Assembly (NCBI GenBank): GCA_004193205.1
Contig: RZUM01000007.1
Coordinates: 248,001 to 312,000, forward strand
Length of the DNA stretch: 64,000 nt
Source of the DNA: Gordonia sediminis
Lineage (GTDB): Bacteria; Actinomycetota; Actinomycetes; Mycobacteriales; Mycobacteriaceae
Direction: 5' to 3'
A program made the position numbers and the translations under genes. Positions within the stretch are counted from its first letter, which is position 1, and every line of letters begins with the position of its first letter. Below, piece by piece: positions 16,188 through 25,107 of the stretch. Below the pieces are notes generated by a model. The model saw nothing but the letters and a program-made list of their open reading frames with translations. It had not been told where the DNA came from and did not search any database.

Positions 16188-17207
16188 ATGACATCCCTCA
16201 CCGAGGCTGCCACCACCACCCGCCCGGCCCCCGAACTCTCCGGGCGCAAGGTGTTCATCACCGGTGCCAACGGTTTCATCGGCCGCGCTCTCGCCGCTCG
16301 CATGCGCGAATTGGGTGCCGAGGTCAGCGGCGTCGACCTGGTCGCCGATGCCGACAACAGCATCATCGGCGGTTCCACCACCGACGCAGCCCCGTGGAGG
16401 GGTGCCCTGGCCGGGATCGACACCGTCATCCACACCGCCGCACTGCTGGGTGGTGCGCATTCTCTCGACCGCGCCTGGGACGTCAACGTCAAGGGCACCA
16501 ACGAGGTCATGCGAGCCGCGATCGACGCCGGAGTCACCCGCTTCGTCCACATCTCCTCGATTGCCGCCTACGGTTGGGAATTCCCCGACGGCGTCGACGA
16601 GACCTACCCGGTCCGCGTGAACGGCGACAGCTACACCGACACCAAGGTCAACTCGGAGGCCGTCGTGCTGGCCGCGCATGCCGCCGGTGAGATCGACGTG
16701 ACGGTCATCCGTCCCGGCGACGTCTGGGGCCCCGGCTCGGTGTGGGTCCGTTCCCCGATCGCCGAGATGCTCAAGCCCACGGGCTTCCCGCTGCCCGACG
16801 GTGGCAACGGCATCTTCACCCCGGTCTACATCGACAACTTCGTCGACGGGATGGTCCTGGCCATCTCGTCGGACAAGGCCGCCGGGCAGGTCTTCACCAT
16901 CACCGACGGCGTGGGCGTGCGCTGCGCCGACTTCTTCGGTCACCTCGCCCAGATGAGCGGCGGCACCATCCGCACCCTCCCGATGGCCGTCATCGCACCG
17001 CTGTCCGACGTCGTCGGCGGGCTGCTGCGCCGCCTCGGCCAGCCCAGCGATCTGTGCGCGGGAACAATGGGCCTGCTCAATCGTTCGGGTACCTACTCGA
17101 TCGAGAAGGCACGGACCGTGCTCGGCTACGAGCCGATCGTGTCGGTGGACGAAGGCATGTCCCGCGTCCGCGAGTGGGCCACCGCGACCGGCCTCATCAA
17201 GGGCTGA
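16188..17207 (+). CDS. NAD-dependent epimerase/dehydratase (extended SDR; 3-beta-HSD-like)
   Basis: A 339-residue extended SDR. The Rossmann motif is GRKVFITGANGFIGRALAAR, the catalytic region has HISSIAAYGWEF with downstream GDSYTDTKVNSE supplying YxxxK, and VIRPGDVWGPGS follows. This layout fits NAD(P)-dependent epimerases and 3-beta-hydroxysteroid dehydrogenase/isomerase-like proteins; the substrate is not clear. It diverges from araC and carries the AraC direct-repeat operator 60 nt before its ATG, with ATTGAAAGGCAACACAC as ribosome region, nearly the same as in the cupin leader. Confidence 0.9.
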   Translation: MTSLTEAATTTRPAPELSGRKVFITGANGFIGRALAARMRELGAEVSGVDLVADADNSIIGGSTTDAAPWRGALAGIDTVIHTAALLGGAHSLDRAWDVNVKGTNEVMRAAIDAGVTRFVHISSIAAYGWEFPDGVDETYPVRVNGDSYTDTKVNSEAVVLAAHAAGEIDVTVIRPGDVWGPGSVWVRSPIAEMLKPTGFPLPDGGNGIFTPVYIDNFVDGMVLAISSDKAAGQVFTITDGVGVRCADFFGHLAQMSGGTIRTLPMAVIAPLSDVVGGLLRRLGQPSDLCAGTMGLLNRSGTYSIEKARTVLGYEPIVSVDEGMSRVREWATATGLIKG

Positions 17208-17223
17208 TACCCGAATAAACGCC

Positions 17224-17258
17224 CGCCGCCGCCGGATCGACCCGATCCGGCGGCGGCG
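17224..17258. terminator. Strong bidirectional terminator hairpin
   Basis: Perfect 16-bp stem: 17224-17239 (CGCCGCCGCCGGATCG) and 17243-17258, loop ACC, followed by TCGTTGTGT. It lies between the convergent epimerase and hydrolase genes. Confidence 0.85.
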
Positions 17259-17287
17259 TCGTTGTGTGGTCGTGTGGTCGTGCGGTG

Positions 17288-18193
17288 TCAGCGGGGCTGA
17301 TCCCACACCGCCATCAGCTCGGTGATGATGTCCACCGACATTCCGAGAGCGCCCAAGTGGCTCTCCCCGTGCATGGTGAACATCTTCGCGTCGGGCAGCA
17401 GGGACACCATATGCTCGCCGTGTGCGTACGGAATGATGTGGTCGCAGTCGCCGTGCCACCAGCGGACCGGCACCTTCACGTCGCCGACCCGGAACCCCCA
17501 ATCGCGCGTGAAAACAAGGATGTCGGCGAACGGCGCATCCATCCGGCGTGACCCCCCGTGCAGCAGGTCGTCGAGGAACATCGCGCGGAACTCGGGCCGC
17601 GACAACAGTTCCCGGTCACCCTGGGGCGACAGCCGCCCGTAGAGCGAGATCGCCGGCTCGGCGATCGGCCGCGCGACGCTCAGCACCGAACTGACGACCT
17701 TGCCGATGGGGCCGCCGGCCACGCGCACGAGCGGTGCCGCGGCCACACCGATCTCCATCGCGCCGCCGCCGATCGCCTCGGGACCCACCGTCGGGGCGAC
17801 ACCACCGAGGATGCCGGCCACGACGACGCGCTCGGGAAACGCGTGCGCGACCGCGAGTGCGTACGGACCACCGCCCGACAGTCCGATGACGGCGAACTGG
17901 TCGATCCCGAGGGCGTCGGCGAGGGTAGACAGGTCGGTCGAGAAGTCCGCCACGCAGTCGTAGCGGTAGGGCGTGGACGAGCCGACACCTGGCCGGTCCA
18001 GACCGAGGATGCGGATGTCGTTCTCCGCGGCGAAGGCCCGGGCCTCGGTGGGGATCTGCCGTCGTGCGCCGGGTGTGCCGTGCAGCCAGAACACCGCACG
18101 GCCGGTGGCCGATCCGAACTCGGCGAATCCGATCCGGCGGCCCTCGCCGACCGCGACGGAACCCTCGATCTTCGGGCGGGCGATATCCATCAT
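17288..18193 (-). CDS. Alpha/beta hydrolase
   Basis: 301 residues of the alpha/beta-hydrolase fold. The oxyanion segment is VFWLHGTPGARR, the nucleophile elbow GLSGGGPYAL (Ser), and a late GESHLGALG provides the histidine. No signal peptide or membrane helix is seen, so it should be cytosolic. Substrate unknown; esterase, epoxide hydrolase-like and C-C hydrolase members share this outline. It is convergent with the epimerase and separated from it by a strong terminator, so it is an independent unit. Confidence 0.88.
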   Translation of the reverse strand: MMDIARPKIEGSVAVGEGRRIGFAEFGSATGRAVFWLHGTPGARRQIPTEARAFAAENDIRILGLDRPGVGSSTPYRYDCVADFSTDLSTLADALGIDQFAVIGLSGGGPYALAVAHAFPERVVVAGILGGVAPTVGPEAIGGGAMEIGVAAAPLVRVAGGPIGKVVSSVLSVARPIAEPAISLYGRLSPQGDRELLSRPEFRAMFLDDLLHGGSRRMDAPFADILVFTRDWGFRVGDVKVPVRWWHGDCDHIIPYAHGEHMVSLLPDAKMFTMHGESHLGALGMSVDIITELMAVWDQPR

Positions 18194-18388
18194 GTATCGA
18201 GCATCCCACGCCGCGTGTGTCCCGCGTCACGGACACTGGTCACCAGCTGCGAGGACCGAGGTCCCACTCACCGCTCGGCCGATCATCGAGGTGAACTCTC
18301 GAGGTCGCTTCGGCCAAAACCGGTTCGTCGACAGCGGTGACCGCCGAGACTGAAAGGTGCAGCCGTCCCTCGACCCGATAGGTGAACG

Positions 18389-19423
18389 ATGACTGATCAG
18401 GCTCAGACCTTCACGGCGGCGGTGGTCACCGGCTTCGGTGATCCGCTCACCCTCTCCGAACTGGACATGCCGACGCCGGGGCACGGCCAGGCCCTCGTCA
18501 AGCTGGAGACCTCCGGTGTGTGCCATACCGATCTGCATGCGGCACATGGGGATTGGCCGGTGAAACCGACACCGCCGTTCGTGCCGGGCCATGAGGGCTA
18601 CGGCACGGTGGTCGCCATCGGGCCCGGCGTGACCGAGCTGTCGGTCGGGGACAAGGTCGGCAATGCGTGGCTGTGGTCGGCCTGCGGTCACTGCGAGTAC
18701 TGCCGGACCGGCTGGGAGACGCTGTGCGAGAAGCAACAGAACGGCGGCTACTCGGTGAACGGTTCTTTCGGCTCTTACATGCTGGTCGACGAGCGGTTCG
18801 CCGCCCGTATCCCGGACGGCTGCGACCCTGTCGAGGTTGCACCGATCCTCTGTGCCGGCGTCACCGTCTACAAGGGATTGAAGGTTTCGGAGACCCAGCC
18901 GGGACAGTGGATGGTGATCTCCGGGATCGGGGGTCTCGGGCATGTGGCGGTCCAGTACGCCAAGGCCATGGGTATGCGCGTCGCCGCCGTCGATATCGCC
19001 GACGACAAGCTCGACCTGGCCCGTCAGCTCGGTGCCGAGGTGACCGTCAACGCGGCGGCGGGCGACGTCGCGGCGGCAGTTCAGGAACAGACCGGTGGCG
19101 CACACGGAGTGCTGGTCACCGCGGTACATCCGCAGGCCTTCGGGCAGGCGATCGGCATGGCGCGCCGCGGTGGGACGATCGTCTTCGTCGGGCTCCCGCC
19201 CGGCGACTTCCCGGCACCGATCTTCGATGTGGTGCTGAAGGGCCTCACCATCCGGGGCTCGATCGTGGGAACCCGCCAGGACATGGTCGAAGCCCTCGAC
19301 TTCTACTCGCGTGGACTGATCAAGCCCACCGTCGCGACCACCCGTCTCGAGGACATCAACGATGTGTTCCGGCAGATGGAGGAGGGCAAGATCGAGGGCC
19401 GGGTGGTCATCGACTATCGCTGA
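18389..19423 (+). CDS. Zinc-dependent alcohol dehydrogenase (AdhP-like)
   Basis: 344 residues, full length for class AdhP/ADH1. Catalytic zinc ligands occur in SGVCHTDLHAAHGDW and FVPGHEGYG; the structural-zinc lobe SACGHCEYCRTGWETLCE has all four cysteines; the NAD site is GIGGLGHVAVQYAKAMG followed by AAVDIADDKL, whose Asp favours NAD over NADP. It would interconvert primary alcohols and aldehydes. In contrast with the MDR protein at 13097, all zinc ligands are kept. An alpha/beta hydrolase begins 41 bp downstream on the same strand. Confidence 0.95.
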   Translation: MTDQAQTFTAAVVTGFGDPLTLSELDMPTPGHGQALVKLETSGVCHTDLHAAHGDWPVKPTPPFVPGHEGYGTVVAIGPGVTELSVGDKVGNAWLWSACGHCEYCRTGWETLCEKQQNGGYSVNGSFGSYMLVDERFAARIPDGCDPVEVAPILCAGVTVYKGLKVSETQPGQWMVISGIGGLGHVAVQYAKAMGMRVAAVDIADDKLDLARQLGAEVTVNAAAGDVAAAVQEQTGGAHGVLVTAVHPQAFGQAIGMARRGGTIVFVGLPPGDFPAPIFDVVLKGLTIRGSIVGTRQDMVEALDFYSRGLIKPTVATTRLEDINDVFRQMEEGKIEGRVVIDYR

Positions 19424-19464
19424 GCTCAGCGAATTCTCAACAGTGTCCGCGTACCGTCGAGGAC

Positions 19465-20406
19465 GTGAGTGTCCAGTTCCATCGCGGGATCGCCCGCGCG
19501 GTCGGTCATCTGCTGCGCCCATATCCGGCCCGCAACGTCCCGACTGGGTCGATGGTGGATCTGCCGGGTCGAGGTCCGACCTACGTGACCGATTCCGGGC
19601 CGAAGGACGCACCCGCGGTGTTCCTGCTGCACTCGGTGCTCACCACCGGCCTGCTGTGCTGGTATCCGGTGATACCGGAGCTGAACCGGCGCTACCGTGT
19701 GATCACGATGGACCAGCGGTGGCACGGCCGCGGGATACGCTCGGAGGGCTTCTCGCTCGACGACTGTGCCGATGACGTGGTGGCGCTCGCCGACGTTCTC
19801 GGCGTCGAGCGGTTCGTCGCGGCCGGATTCTCGATGGGCGGGGGCATCGCGCAACTGGCGTGGCGGCGTCATCCCGCGCGGGTCGGCGGCCTGGTGCTGT
19901 GTTCGACCGGACCGTTCTTCAGTAGCAACAATCCGGAGTTGCGTGCCCAATCGCACCGCACCGGGCGGATATTGACGAAACTCAACTGGCTGCAGCCTCG
20001 TCCGCAGGTGAGTCGGCTCGACGACGCGTCGGGGCACACGTCGGTGTGGGCGATGCGGCAGTTCTTCTCGACACCGCTTTGGCACCTGGGTCACTTCGAC
20101 GAGGGACTAGGCGTATTCGATTCCCGCCCATGGTTGCACGAGATCGACGTGCCCACCTCGGTCGTCGTCAGTACTCGCGACCGCATCGTCGAGCCGGAAC
20201 GGCAGCAGCTGCTCGTGGACGGGATCGCGGGGGCGCGGCGGTTCGAGGTCGACGGTGGGCACGCTTGCTGCGTATTGGGCGCCGAGTTCTTCATCCCGCC
20301 CTTCGTCGAGGCGGTCGACGCGGTCAGCGCGGCGACGTGGATTCGTAGCTCCCCGTTGGTCGAGGTAGCCCCCCGCCGGTCGAATAGCCCCCCGTTGGTC
20401 GAGTAG
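19465..20406 (+). CDS. Alpha/beta hydrolase with repeat-derived C-terminal tail
   Basis: 313 residues from GTG 19465. Alpha/beta-hydrolase features: VFLLHSVLTTG, MDQRWHGRG, nucleophile elbow AAGFSMGGGIAQ, acidic residue in VVVSTRDRIVEPE and VDGGHACC for the histidine. The last 20 or so residues (IRSSPLVEVAPRRSNS and SPPLVE) are encoded by degenerate copies of the intergenic repeat GGTCGAGTAG that follows, so the original stop seems to have been lost or displaced by repeat growth. It probably shares a transcript with the alcohol dehydrogenase upstream. Substrate unknown. Confidence 0.85.
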   Translation: MSVQFHRGIARAVGHLLRPYPARNVPTGSMVDLPGRGPTYVTDSGPKDAPAVFLLHSVLTTGLLCWYPVIPELNRRYRVITMDQRWHGRGIRSEGFSLDDCADDVVALADVLGVERFVAAGFSMGGGIAQLAWRRHPARVGGLVLCSTGPFFSSNNPELRAQSHRTGRILTKLNWLQPRPQVSRLDDASGHTSVWAMRQFFSTPLWHLGHFDEGLGVFDSRPWLHEIDVPTSVVVSTRDRIVEPERQQLLVDGIAGARRFEVDGGHACCVLGAEFFIPPFVEAVDAVSAATWIRSSPLVEVAPRRSNSPPLVE

Positions 20407-20680
20407 TCGACGAGGCGCCAGCCGGGGCGGCGTATCGAGACCCTCTCCCTGCTGGTCGAGTAGCCTACGAGGCGCCAGCCGGGGCGGCGTATCGAGACCC
20501 TCCCCCCGCTGGTCGAGTAGCCCACGAGGCGCCAGCCGGGGCGGCGTATCGAGACCCTCCCCCCGCTGGTCGAGTAGCCCACGAGGCGCCAGCCGAGTCG
20601 GCGTATCGAGACCCTCCCCCCGCTGGTCGAGTAGCCTACGAGGCGCCAGCCGAGTCGGCGTATCGAGACCACTGCACGCT
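20397..20680 (+). repeat. Tandem array of five 57-bp repeats (left arm)
   Basis: Units begin at 20397, 20454, 20511, 20568 and 20625. Each begins GGTCGAGTAGCCYACGAGGC, continues GCCAGCCGGGGCGGCGTATC (or GAGTCGGCG) and ends GAGACCCTCCCCCCGCT. Shorter degenerate copies of the first 10 bases precede the array inside the hydrolase gene (from about 20350). The same unit is found in reverse orientation from 20800. No coding signal is seen. Confidence 0.9.
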
Positions 20681-20799
20681 TCCCACCCTCCGGCTCTGAT
20701 GCGGTGTCGACGCGCTCGAACTTGTTGAGGATGTTGCAGGGCAGTCCATTTCGTGCGCTTCATCGGCTTGCTGCGGATGTGGTGCGGGGCGGTGCGTGT

Positions 20800-21035
20800 G
20801 GTCTCGATACGCCGACTCGGCTGGCGCCTCGTGGGCTACTCGACCAGCGGAGGGGGTCTCGTGGGCTACTCGACCAGCGGAGGGGGGCCTCGATACGCCG
20901 ACTCGGCTGGCGCCTCGTGGGCTACTCGACCAGCGGAGGGGGTCTCGTGGGCTACTCGACCAGCGGAGGGGGTCTCGTGGGCTACTCGACCAGCGGGGGA
21001 GGGCCTCGTGGGCTACTCGACCAGCGGAGGTGTCG
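20800..21035 (-). repeat. Repeat array in opposite orientation (right arm)
   Basis: Two full units (20800-20854 and 20887-20940, GTCTCGATACGCCGACTCGG then CTGGCGCCTCGTGGGCTACT) and four short ones of about 30 bp that hold only GTCTCGTGGGCTACTCGACC and AGCGGAGG (near 20855, 20941, 20971 and 21002). They are the reverse complement of the 20397-20680 units. The short copies lack the middle GATACGCC...GCGCC part, as if an internal deletion were then amplified. The array ends 3 bp before the stop of the potassium channel gene. Confidence 0.9.
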
Positions 21036-21037
21036 AC

Positions 21038-22816
21038 TCAGGCGGCACCCTGGCGCTGTTGCTCGAGGACCGACAGCAGCTCCTCGTAGGGGCCGACGAG
21101 ATAGGCGCGATCACCGGCGGCGAAACTCGTGCCGCGTCGTGGCGGATACTCGAGTGAACCGTCGGCGCGCGCGATCGCGACGACCCGCGTGTGCGCCGAG
21201 AGTTCTTTCATGGCGATCCCGTCGAGTCCCTGTCCCGCGTGGATGGTGAGCCGACCGACCATGAAGGATTGCGCCCGGACCGACATCGTGCCGAGGACCT
21301 CGAGGCCCAGTGCGGCGCCGATGAACCACGGGGCGGCCAGCTCGGCGGTGGAGCGGACGTTGCGGAAGCCGAATCGGGCGGTGACGGCTTCGGCCAGCGG
21401 ACGATCGAAGATGCGCATCACCACGGGTACACCGCGCCGTTGTGGGCTGTCGGACCACTTCTGACCCAGGACGCCTCGTGCCGTGATGCCGATCTCCACG
21501 TTGACCATGTCGTTGCTCGTCAGGACGGCTACGGCCGAGGCTCGCTCGACCCCGGCATCGATCAGGGTCTCGGGCAGCGTCGCGTCCCCGATGATGATCG
21601 GGATACCGAGGTCGTTGGCGGCGGAGATGAAACGGTCCGCCTCCGAGATCTCGACGATCACGACCTTGCGGCCCCGGGCACGCAGTTCGCGTGCGACGCG
21701 GATTCCGAAGGCGCCCAGCCCGATCACCACCACATGTCCGGACAGTACGCGCGCACGGCGTCGGCCGATGGTCTGCGAAATGCGTCGGGACACCAGGAGT
21801 TCGGCGAGGAACGCCATGATCAGGGCGGTGGTGGTGAGGCCGGCGAACATCAGCACGATCGACCAGACCCGCAGCCAGGTCGGCTGCATGGAGAAGTTGA
21901 AGTCGCCGTACCCGACGGTTGCCACGGTCTCGGTGGTGAAGTAGATCGCGTCGAGGAACGACATTCCGGGCCGCTGATAACCGAACCGCAGCACGAGCGT
22001 CGAGACGAGCAGCAGACCGGCGAGCGCTCCGAGCATCCGAAAGAAGTTCGGGTTGACGTCCTGGACGAACGACGACACCGCGTGCCGGATCCGTCCGATG
22101 GGCCCGACCCTGCGTGGCTCCTGGCCGATCGGCTCGGGGGTGGTCGTGGCAGTGGTGATCCGGTGCTCGGCGAACTGTCGCGGGGTCCCGAGCACAGTCG
22201 CCACGTCTCCGGGCCGCACCAGGAAGTCACGTCCGGGGCACGCGGCCAGTCCGGCTCCGGGTGCTTCCCAACCCTCGCCGGGCACTACGGCCACCGGGGC
22301 CAGGTCGCCGAACAGTTCGCGCAGCGTCGATTCCGTTCGCACCGGCAACTGCGCGGCAACGAAGGGCACCCCTTCGATCTCGAAGTGGTACTCCGGGTGA
22401 CCCATGCACGCCTCGATCACCGACGGCGCCGCGAGATCGGCGATGTCGAAGGTCGCACCGTGGCTCTGGCCGGCCGCGAGCGCGCCGCCCACCGTGGGAT
22501 TGGCCATCTGGGTGACCACGCGGACATCCGGCCGCAGCTGCCCGGCGGTGAGTGCGGTCTCCAGGTTCGCCGGTTCGTCGTCTTCCACGCACACCACGGC
22601 GATGGCATCGGCGATTCCCGCGTCGACGAGCGCCGCGCTCACGCTCACCACCGCGGTGTGGTGCTCGATGTTCCATCGGCGCAGTGCGGCATCGAGTTCG
22701 GGGCCCACGGTCCGGACCACCAACACGACCCGCTCACCGGAGCCGATCAGCTGCTCGATGATGCGGACACCGATGGGGGAGAACCCGCACACGATGAGGT
22801 GTCCCTGAATCGTCAT
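21038..22816 (-). CDS. Potassium channel with RCK domains before and after the pore
   Basis: 592 residues. Order: N-terminal RCK/TrkA-N domain (HLIVCGFSPIGVRIIEQLI, with TrkA-C-like part to about residue 210), two transmembrane helices at about 256-275 and 312-340 around the pore, filter TVGYGD at 300-305, then a second RCK (GHVVVIGLGAFGIRVARELR, about 360-480) and a TrkA-C domain at the end. The canonical filter predicts K+ selectivity; the RCK domains predict gating by nucleotide or divalent ions. RCK-pore-RCK in one chain is less common than pore-RCK. It stands alone, convergent with the hydrolase gene across the repeat arrays. Confidence 0.9.
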   Translation of the reverse strand: MTIQGHLIVCGFSPIGVRIIEQLIGSGERVVLVVRTVGPELDAALRRWNIEHHTAVVSVSAALVDAGIADAIAVVCVEDDEPANLETALTAGQLRPDVRVVTQMANPTVGGALAAGQSHGATFDIADLAAPSVIEACMGHPEYHFEIEGVPFVAAQLPVRTESTLRELFGDLAPVAVVPGEGWEAPGAGLAACPGRDFLVRPGDVATVLGTPRQFAEHRITTATTTPEPIGQEPRRVGPIGRIRHAVSSFVQDVNPNFFRMLGALAGLLLVSTLVLRFGYQRPGMSFLDAIYFTTETVATVGYGDFNFSMQPTWLRVWSIVLMFAGLTTTALIMAFLAELLVSRRISQTIGRRRARVLSGHVVVIGLGAFGIRVARELRARGRKVVIVEISEADRFISAANDLGIPIIIGDATLPETLIDAGVERASAVAVLTSNDMVNVEIGITARGVLGQKWSDSPQRRGVPVVMRIFDRPLAEAVTARFGFRNVRSTAELAAPWFIGAALGLEVLGTMSVRAQSFMVGRLTIHAGQGLDGIAMKELSAHTRVVAIARADGSLEYPPRRGTSFAAGDRAYLVGPYEELLSVLEQQRQGAA

Positions 22817-22942
22817 CGCCGCCCTTGCCTTGGCCCGCTACCTGCCTTGCCCGCTACCTGTCGACAGCGCTCAGACTAACGTCGATGGCGCCCGGTTTGG
22901 CTCACCGCGATGTGGACGCGCGGCGGCGACGGGCACGAGCGG

Positions 22943-23575
22943 TCAGCTCGCGATGATGACGTGCAGGGTGCGCGGCCCGTGCACTCCCTCGACGCGGTCG
23001 AGTTCGATGTCGCTGGTGGCGCTCGGTCCGCTGATCCAGGTCTGCGGGCGGGACTGCGCCCCGGTCGCGATCAGCCGGGCGACGGCCTCGGGGACGTCGC
23101 TGACCACCTGATCGGCATCGACGATGCAGACGTGCATGTCGGGGACCAGCGACAGCGCCCGACGGCCCTGACCGGGACCGTGGTCGAGGACGATGGTGCC
23201 GGTGTTGGCTATCCCGACCGCGGCGGTGGTGACGACCGCCGCGACCGTGTCGAGGCGTGCCGCCGATAGATCGTCGTCGTCGATCCAGGCCAAGGTGACG
23301 CCGAGGCGCTGCCGGACCGCCTCGTCGGCGGCGACGGTCCCGTTGACCTCGGACAGCGCTGCGGCGACCGCGGCACCGACACCGTCGGCGGGCACCTGCT
23401 CGACGACGGCGCGGTAGTCGGCGACCCGTTCGGCGAAGCGGTCGACGAGTCCGAGGTCACCGGTGTCCACGGGCCCGCCGTAGGTCCAGTCGACGGGGGT
23501 CTCGGCGGTGTCGGCGTCGGTGACGTCGGCCAAGGCGGACCGGATACGGCCCAGGATCGCTGCGCGCGAGCTCAT
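22943..23575 (-). CDS. lutC: Lactate utilization protein C (LutC/YkgG family)
   Basis: 210 residues from ATG 23575, overlapping the lutB stop by ATGA. LutC proteins are the non-iron-sulfur subunit of the LutABC L-lactate oxidation complex. Visible family features are SRAAILGRIRSAL at the start, VGIANTGTIVLDHGPGQGRR and the C-terminal WISGPSATSDIELDRVEGVHGPR. Last gene of lutA-lutB-lutC; the product would act in the cytosol or at the inner face of the membrane turning L-lactate into pyruvate. Confidence 0.93.
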   Translation of the reverse strand: MSSRAAILGRIRSALADVTDADTAETPVDWTYGGPVDTGDLGLVDRFAERVADYRAVVEQVPADGVGAAVAAALSEVNGTVAADEAVRQRLGVTLAWIDDDDLSAARLDTVAAVVTTAAVGIANTGTIVLDHGPGQGRRALSLVPDMHVCIVDADQVVSDVPEAVARLIATGAQSRPQTWISGPSATSDIELDRVEGVHGPRTLHVIIAS

Positions 23576-25107
23576 CGTCGTGTCCCTTCGTCGGTACCGG
23601 CCGGCCCGGATGTGGTGCCGTCGCCTCGTTCCCTTTTCCACCAGTCCCGGAACGTCTCCGCCGGCGGTACCGGGGTGTCGCGCGCCGAACTCCACCCCGC
23701 CATCGGACCGGGAATCGCCCCGATGGTCTTGCGGCGACCGAAGAATCGGTGACTGGTCGTCGCGGCCTTCTGTGCGGCCTCCAGACGCCGGCGGCTCCCG
23801 AACAGCCACTGCCCGGCTTTCATCGCCGCGGACTCGGCCGTCGGCCGGCCACCCCGGTGCTCGTCGACGACCCGGGTCCGCAGGTGTACCAACAGATCCG
23901 GAATCGGAATGCGGACCGGACACACGTCGAAGCAGGCGCCACACAGACTGGAAGCGAACGGCAGCGACTGGTCGACCTTCGATCCGGTGCCGCGTAGCTG
24001 CGGAGTGAGGATCGCGCCGATCGGTCCCGGATAGACCGAGCCGTAGGCATGGCCGCCGGCGCGTTCGTAGACCGGGCATACGTTGAGGCACGCCGAGCAC
24101 CGGATGCAGCGCAGTGCGGCGCGGCCGACCTCGTCGGCCAGCACGTTCGTCCGGTTGTTGTCGAGCAACACGATGTGCACGTTCTGCGGGCCGTCGCCGG
24201 GCGTCACCCCGGTCCAGATCGAGGTGTAGGGGTTCTCCCGCTCGCCGGTGCTCGACCGTGGCAGCACCTGCAGGAACACCTCGAGGTCGGCCCAGGTGGG
24301 CAGGACCTTCTCGATCCCGACCACCGAGATCAGCGTCTCGGGCAGGGTCAGGCACATCCGGCCGTTGCCCTCGGATTCGACGACGACCAGGCTGCCGGTG
24401 TCGGCGACCGCGAAGTTGGCGCCGCTGATCCCGACCTTGGCGCGTAAGAACTTCTCCCGCAGGTGAAGTCGAGCTGCCTCGGCGAGCCGTTTCGGGTCGT
24501 CGGTGAGGTCGTCCGGGGCGGGTCGTCCGACCTCCTTCATCCGCCGCAGGAAGATCTCACGGACCTCGCTGCGGTTGCGGTGGATCGCCGGGACCAGGAT
24601 GTGGCTGGGCCAGTCGTCGCCGAGTTGCACGATCAGCTCGGCGAGATCCGTCTCCCACGCGTCGATTCCGGCGGCGGCGAGCGCCTCGTTGAGTTCGATC
24701 TCCTGGGTGGCCATCGACTTGACCTTGACCACCTCGTCGGACCCGGTCTCACGGACCAGGTCGATGACGATCCGGTTGGCCTCCTCGGCATCCCGCGCCC
24801 AGTGCACCGTCGCCCCGGCCGCGGTGGCGTTGCGTTCGAACTCCTCGAGATAGGTGTCGAGGTGACGCAGCGTCCGGTTCTTGATCGCCTCGGCGGCCAG
24901 CCGCAACTCCTCCCAGTTGTCGAGTTCGCCGACCACGTCGGCGCGTTTGCCCCGGATGATCCCGGTGGCGTGGGCGAGGTTTCGTCGCTGGGTGGCATTC
25001 GCCAGTTCGGCGCGGGCGGCGACCGGGAACTTCGGCATCCCGACGAAGGTCGAGGTCACACCGACGTGCGGGTGGGAACCCTCGATCTCGCTACGAGTGG
25101 TGGTCAT
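23572..25107 (-). CDS. lutB: Lactate utilization iron-sulfur protein B (LutB)
   Basis: 511 residues from ATG 25107, which overlaps the lutA stop (ATGA, 25104-25107); the frame opens 33 codons earlier inside lutA and that start is rejected. Two ferredoxin-type clusters are evident: CIRCSACLNVCPVYERAGG and SLCGACFDVCPVRIPIP. The N-terminal part (GVGIEK-type LUD domain, SGANFAVADTGSLVVVESEG) is the LUD fold shared with LutC. Acts with LutA and LutC in L-lactate oxidation. Length is slightly above the usual 470-490, because of a longer C-terminal tail. Confidence 0.95.
   Translation of the reverse strand: MTTTRSEIEGSHPHVGVTSTFVGMPKFPVAARAELANATQRRNLAHATGIIRGKRADVVGELDNWEELRLAAEAIKNRTLRHLDTYLEEFERNATAAGATVHWARDAEEANRIVIDLVRETGSDEVVKVKSMATQEIELNEALAAAGIDAWETDLAELIVQLGDDWPSHILVPAIHRNRSEVREIFLRRMKEVGRPAPDDLTDDPKRLAEAARLHLREKFLRAKVGISGANFAVADTGSLVVVESEGNGRMCLTLPETLISVVGIEKVLPTWADLEVFLQVLPRSSTGERENPYTSIWTGVTPGDGPQNVHIVLLDNNRTNVLADEVGRAALRCIRCSACLNVCPVYERAGGHAYGSVYPGPIGAILTPQLRGTGSKVDQSLPFASSLCGACFDVCPVRIPIPDLLVHLRTRVVDEHRGGRPTAESAAMKAGQWLFGSRRRLEAAQKAATTSHRFFGRRKTIGAIPGPMAGWSSARDTPVPPAETFRDWWKRERGDGTTSGPAGTDEGTRR

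Noticed and set aside
16087-16194. Longer N-terminus for the AraC-type regulator
   Set aside because: It would put the operator repeats and a promoter-like TTGACC-17-GACACT inside the coding region; the family domain starts after residue 37 of the long form.
16155-17501. 448-codon minus-strand frame
   Set aside because: Antisense of the epimerase, which has clear SDR motifs.
20091-20763. Repetitive proteins encoded in the 57-bp array
   Set aside because: The period of 57 keeps frames open; products are pure repeat translation in several frames and lack a ribosome site.
20397-21035. CRISPR array
   Set aside because: Units abut with no unique spacers, occur in both orientations, and no cas genes are near.
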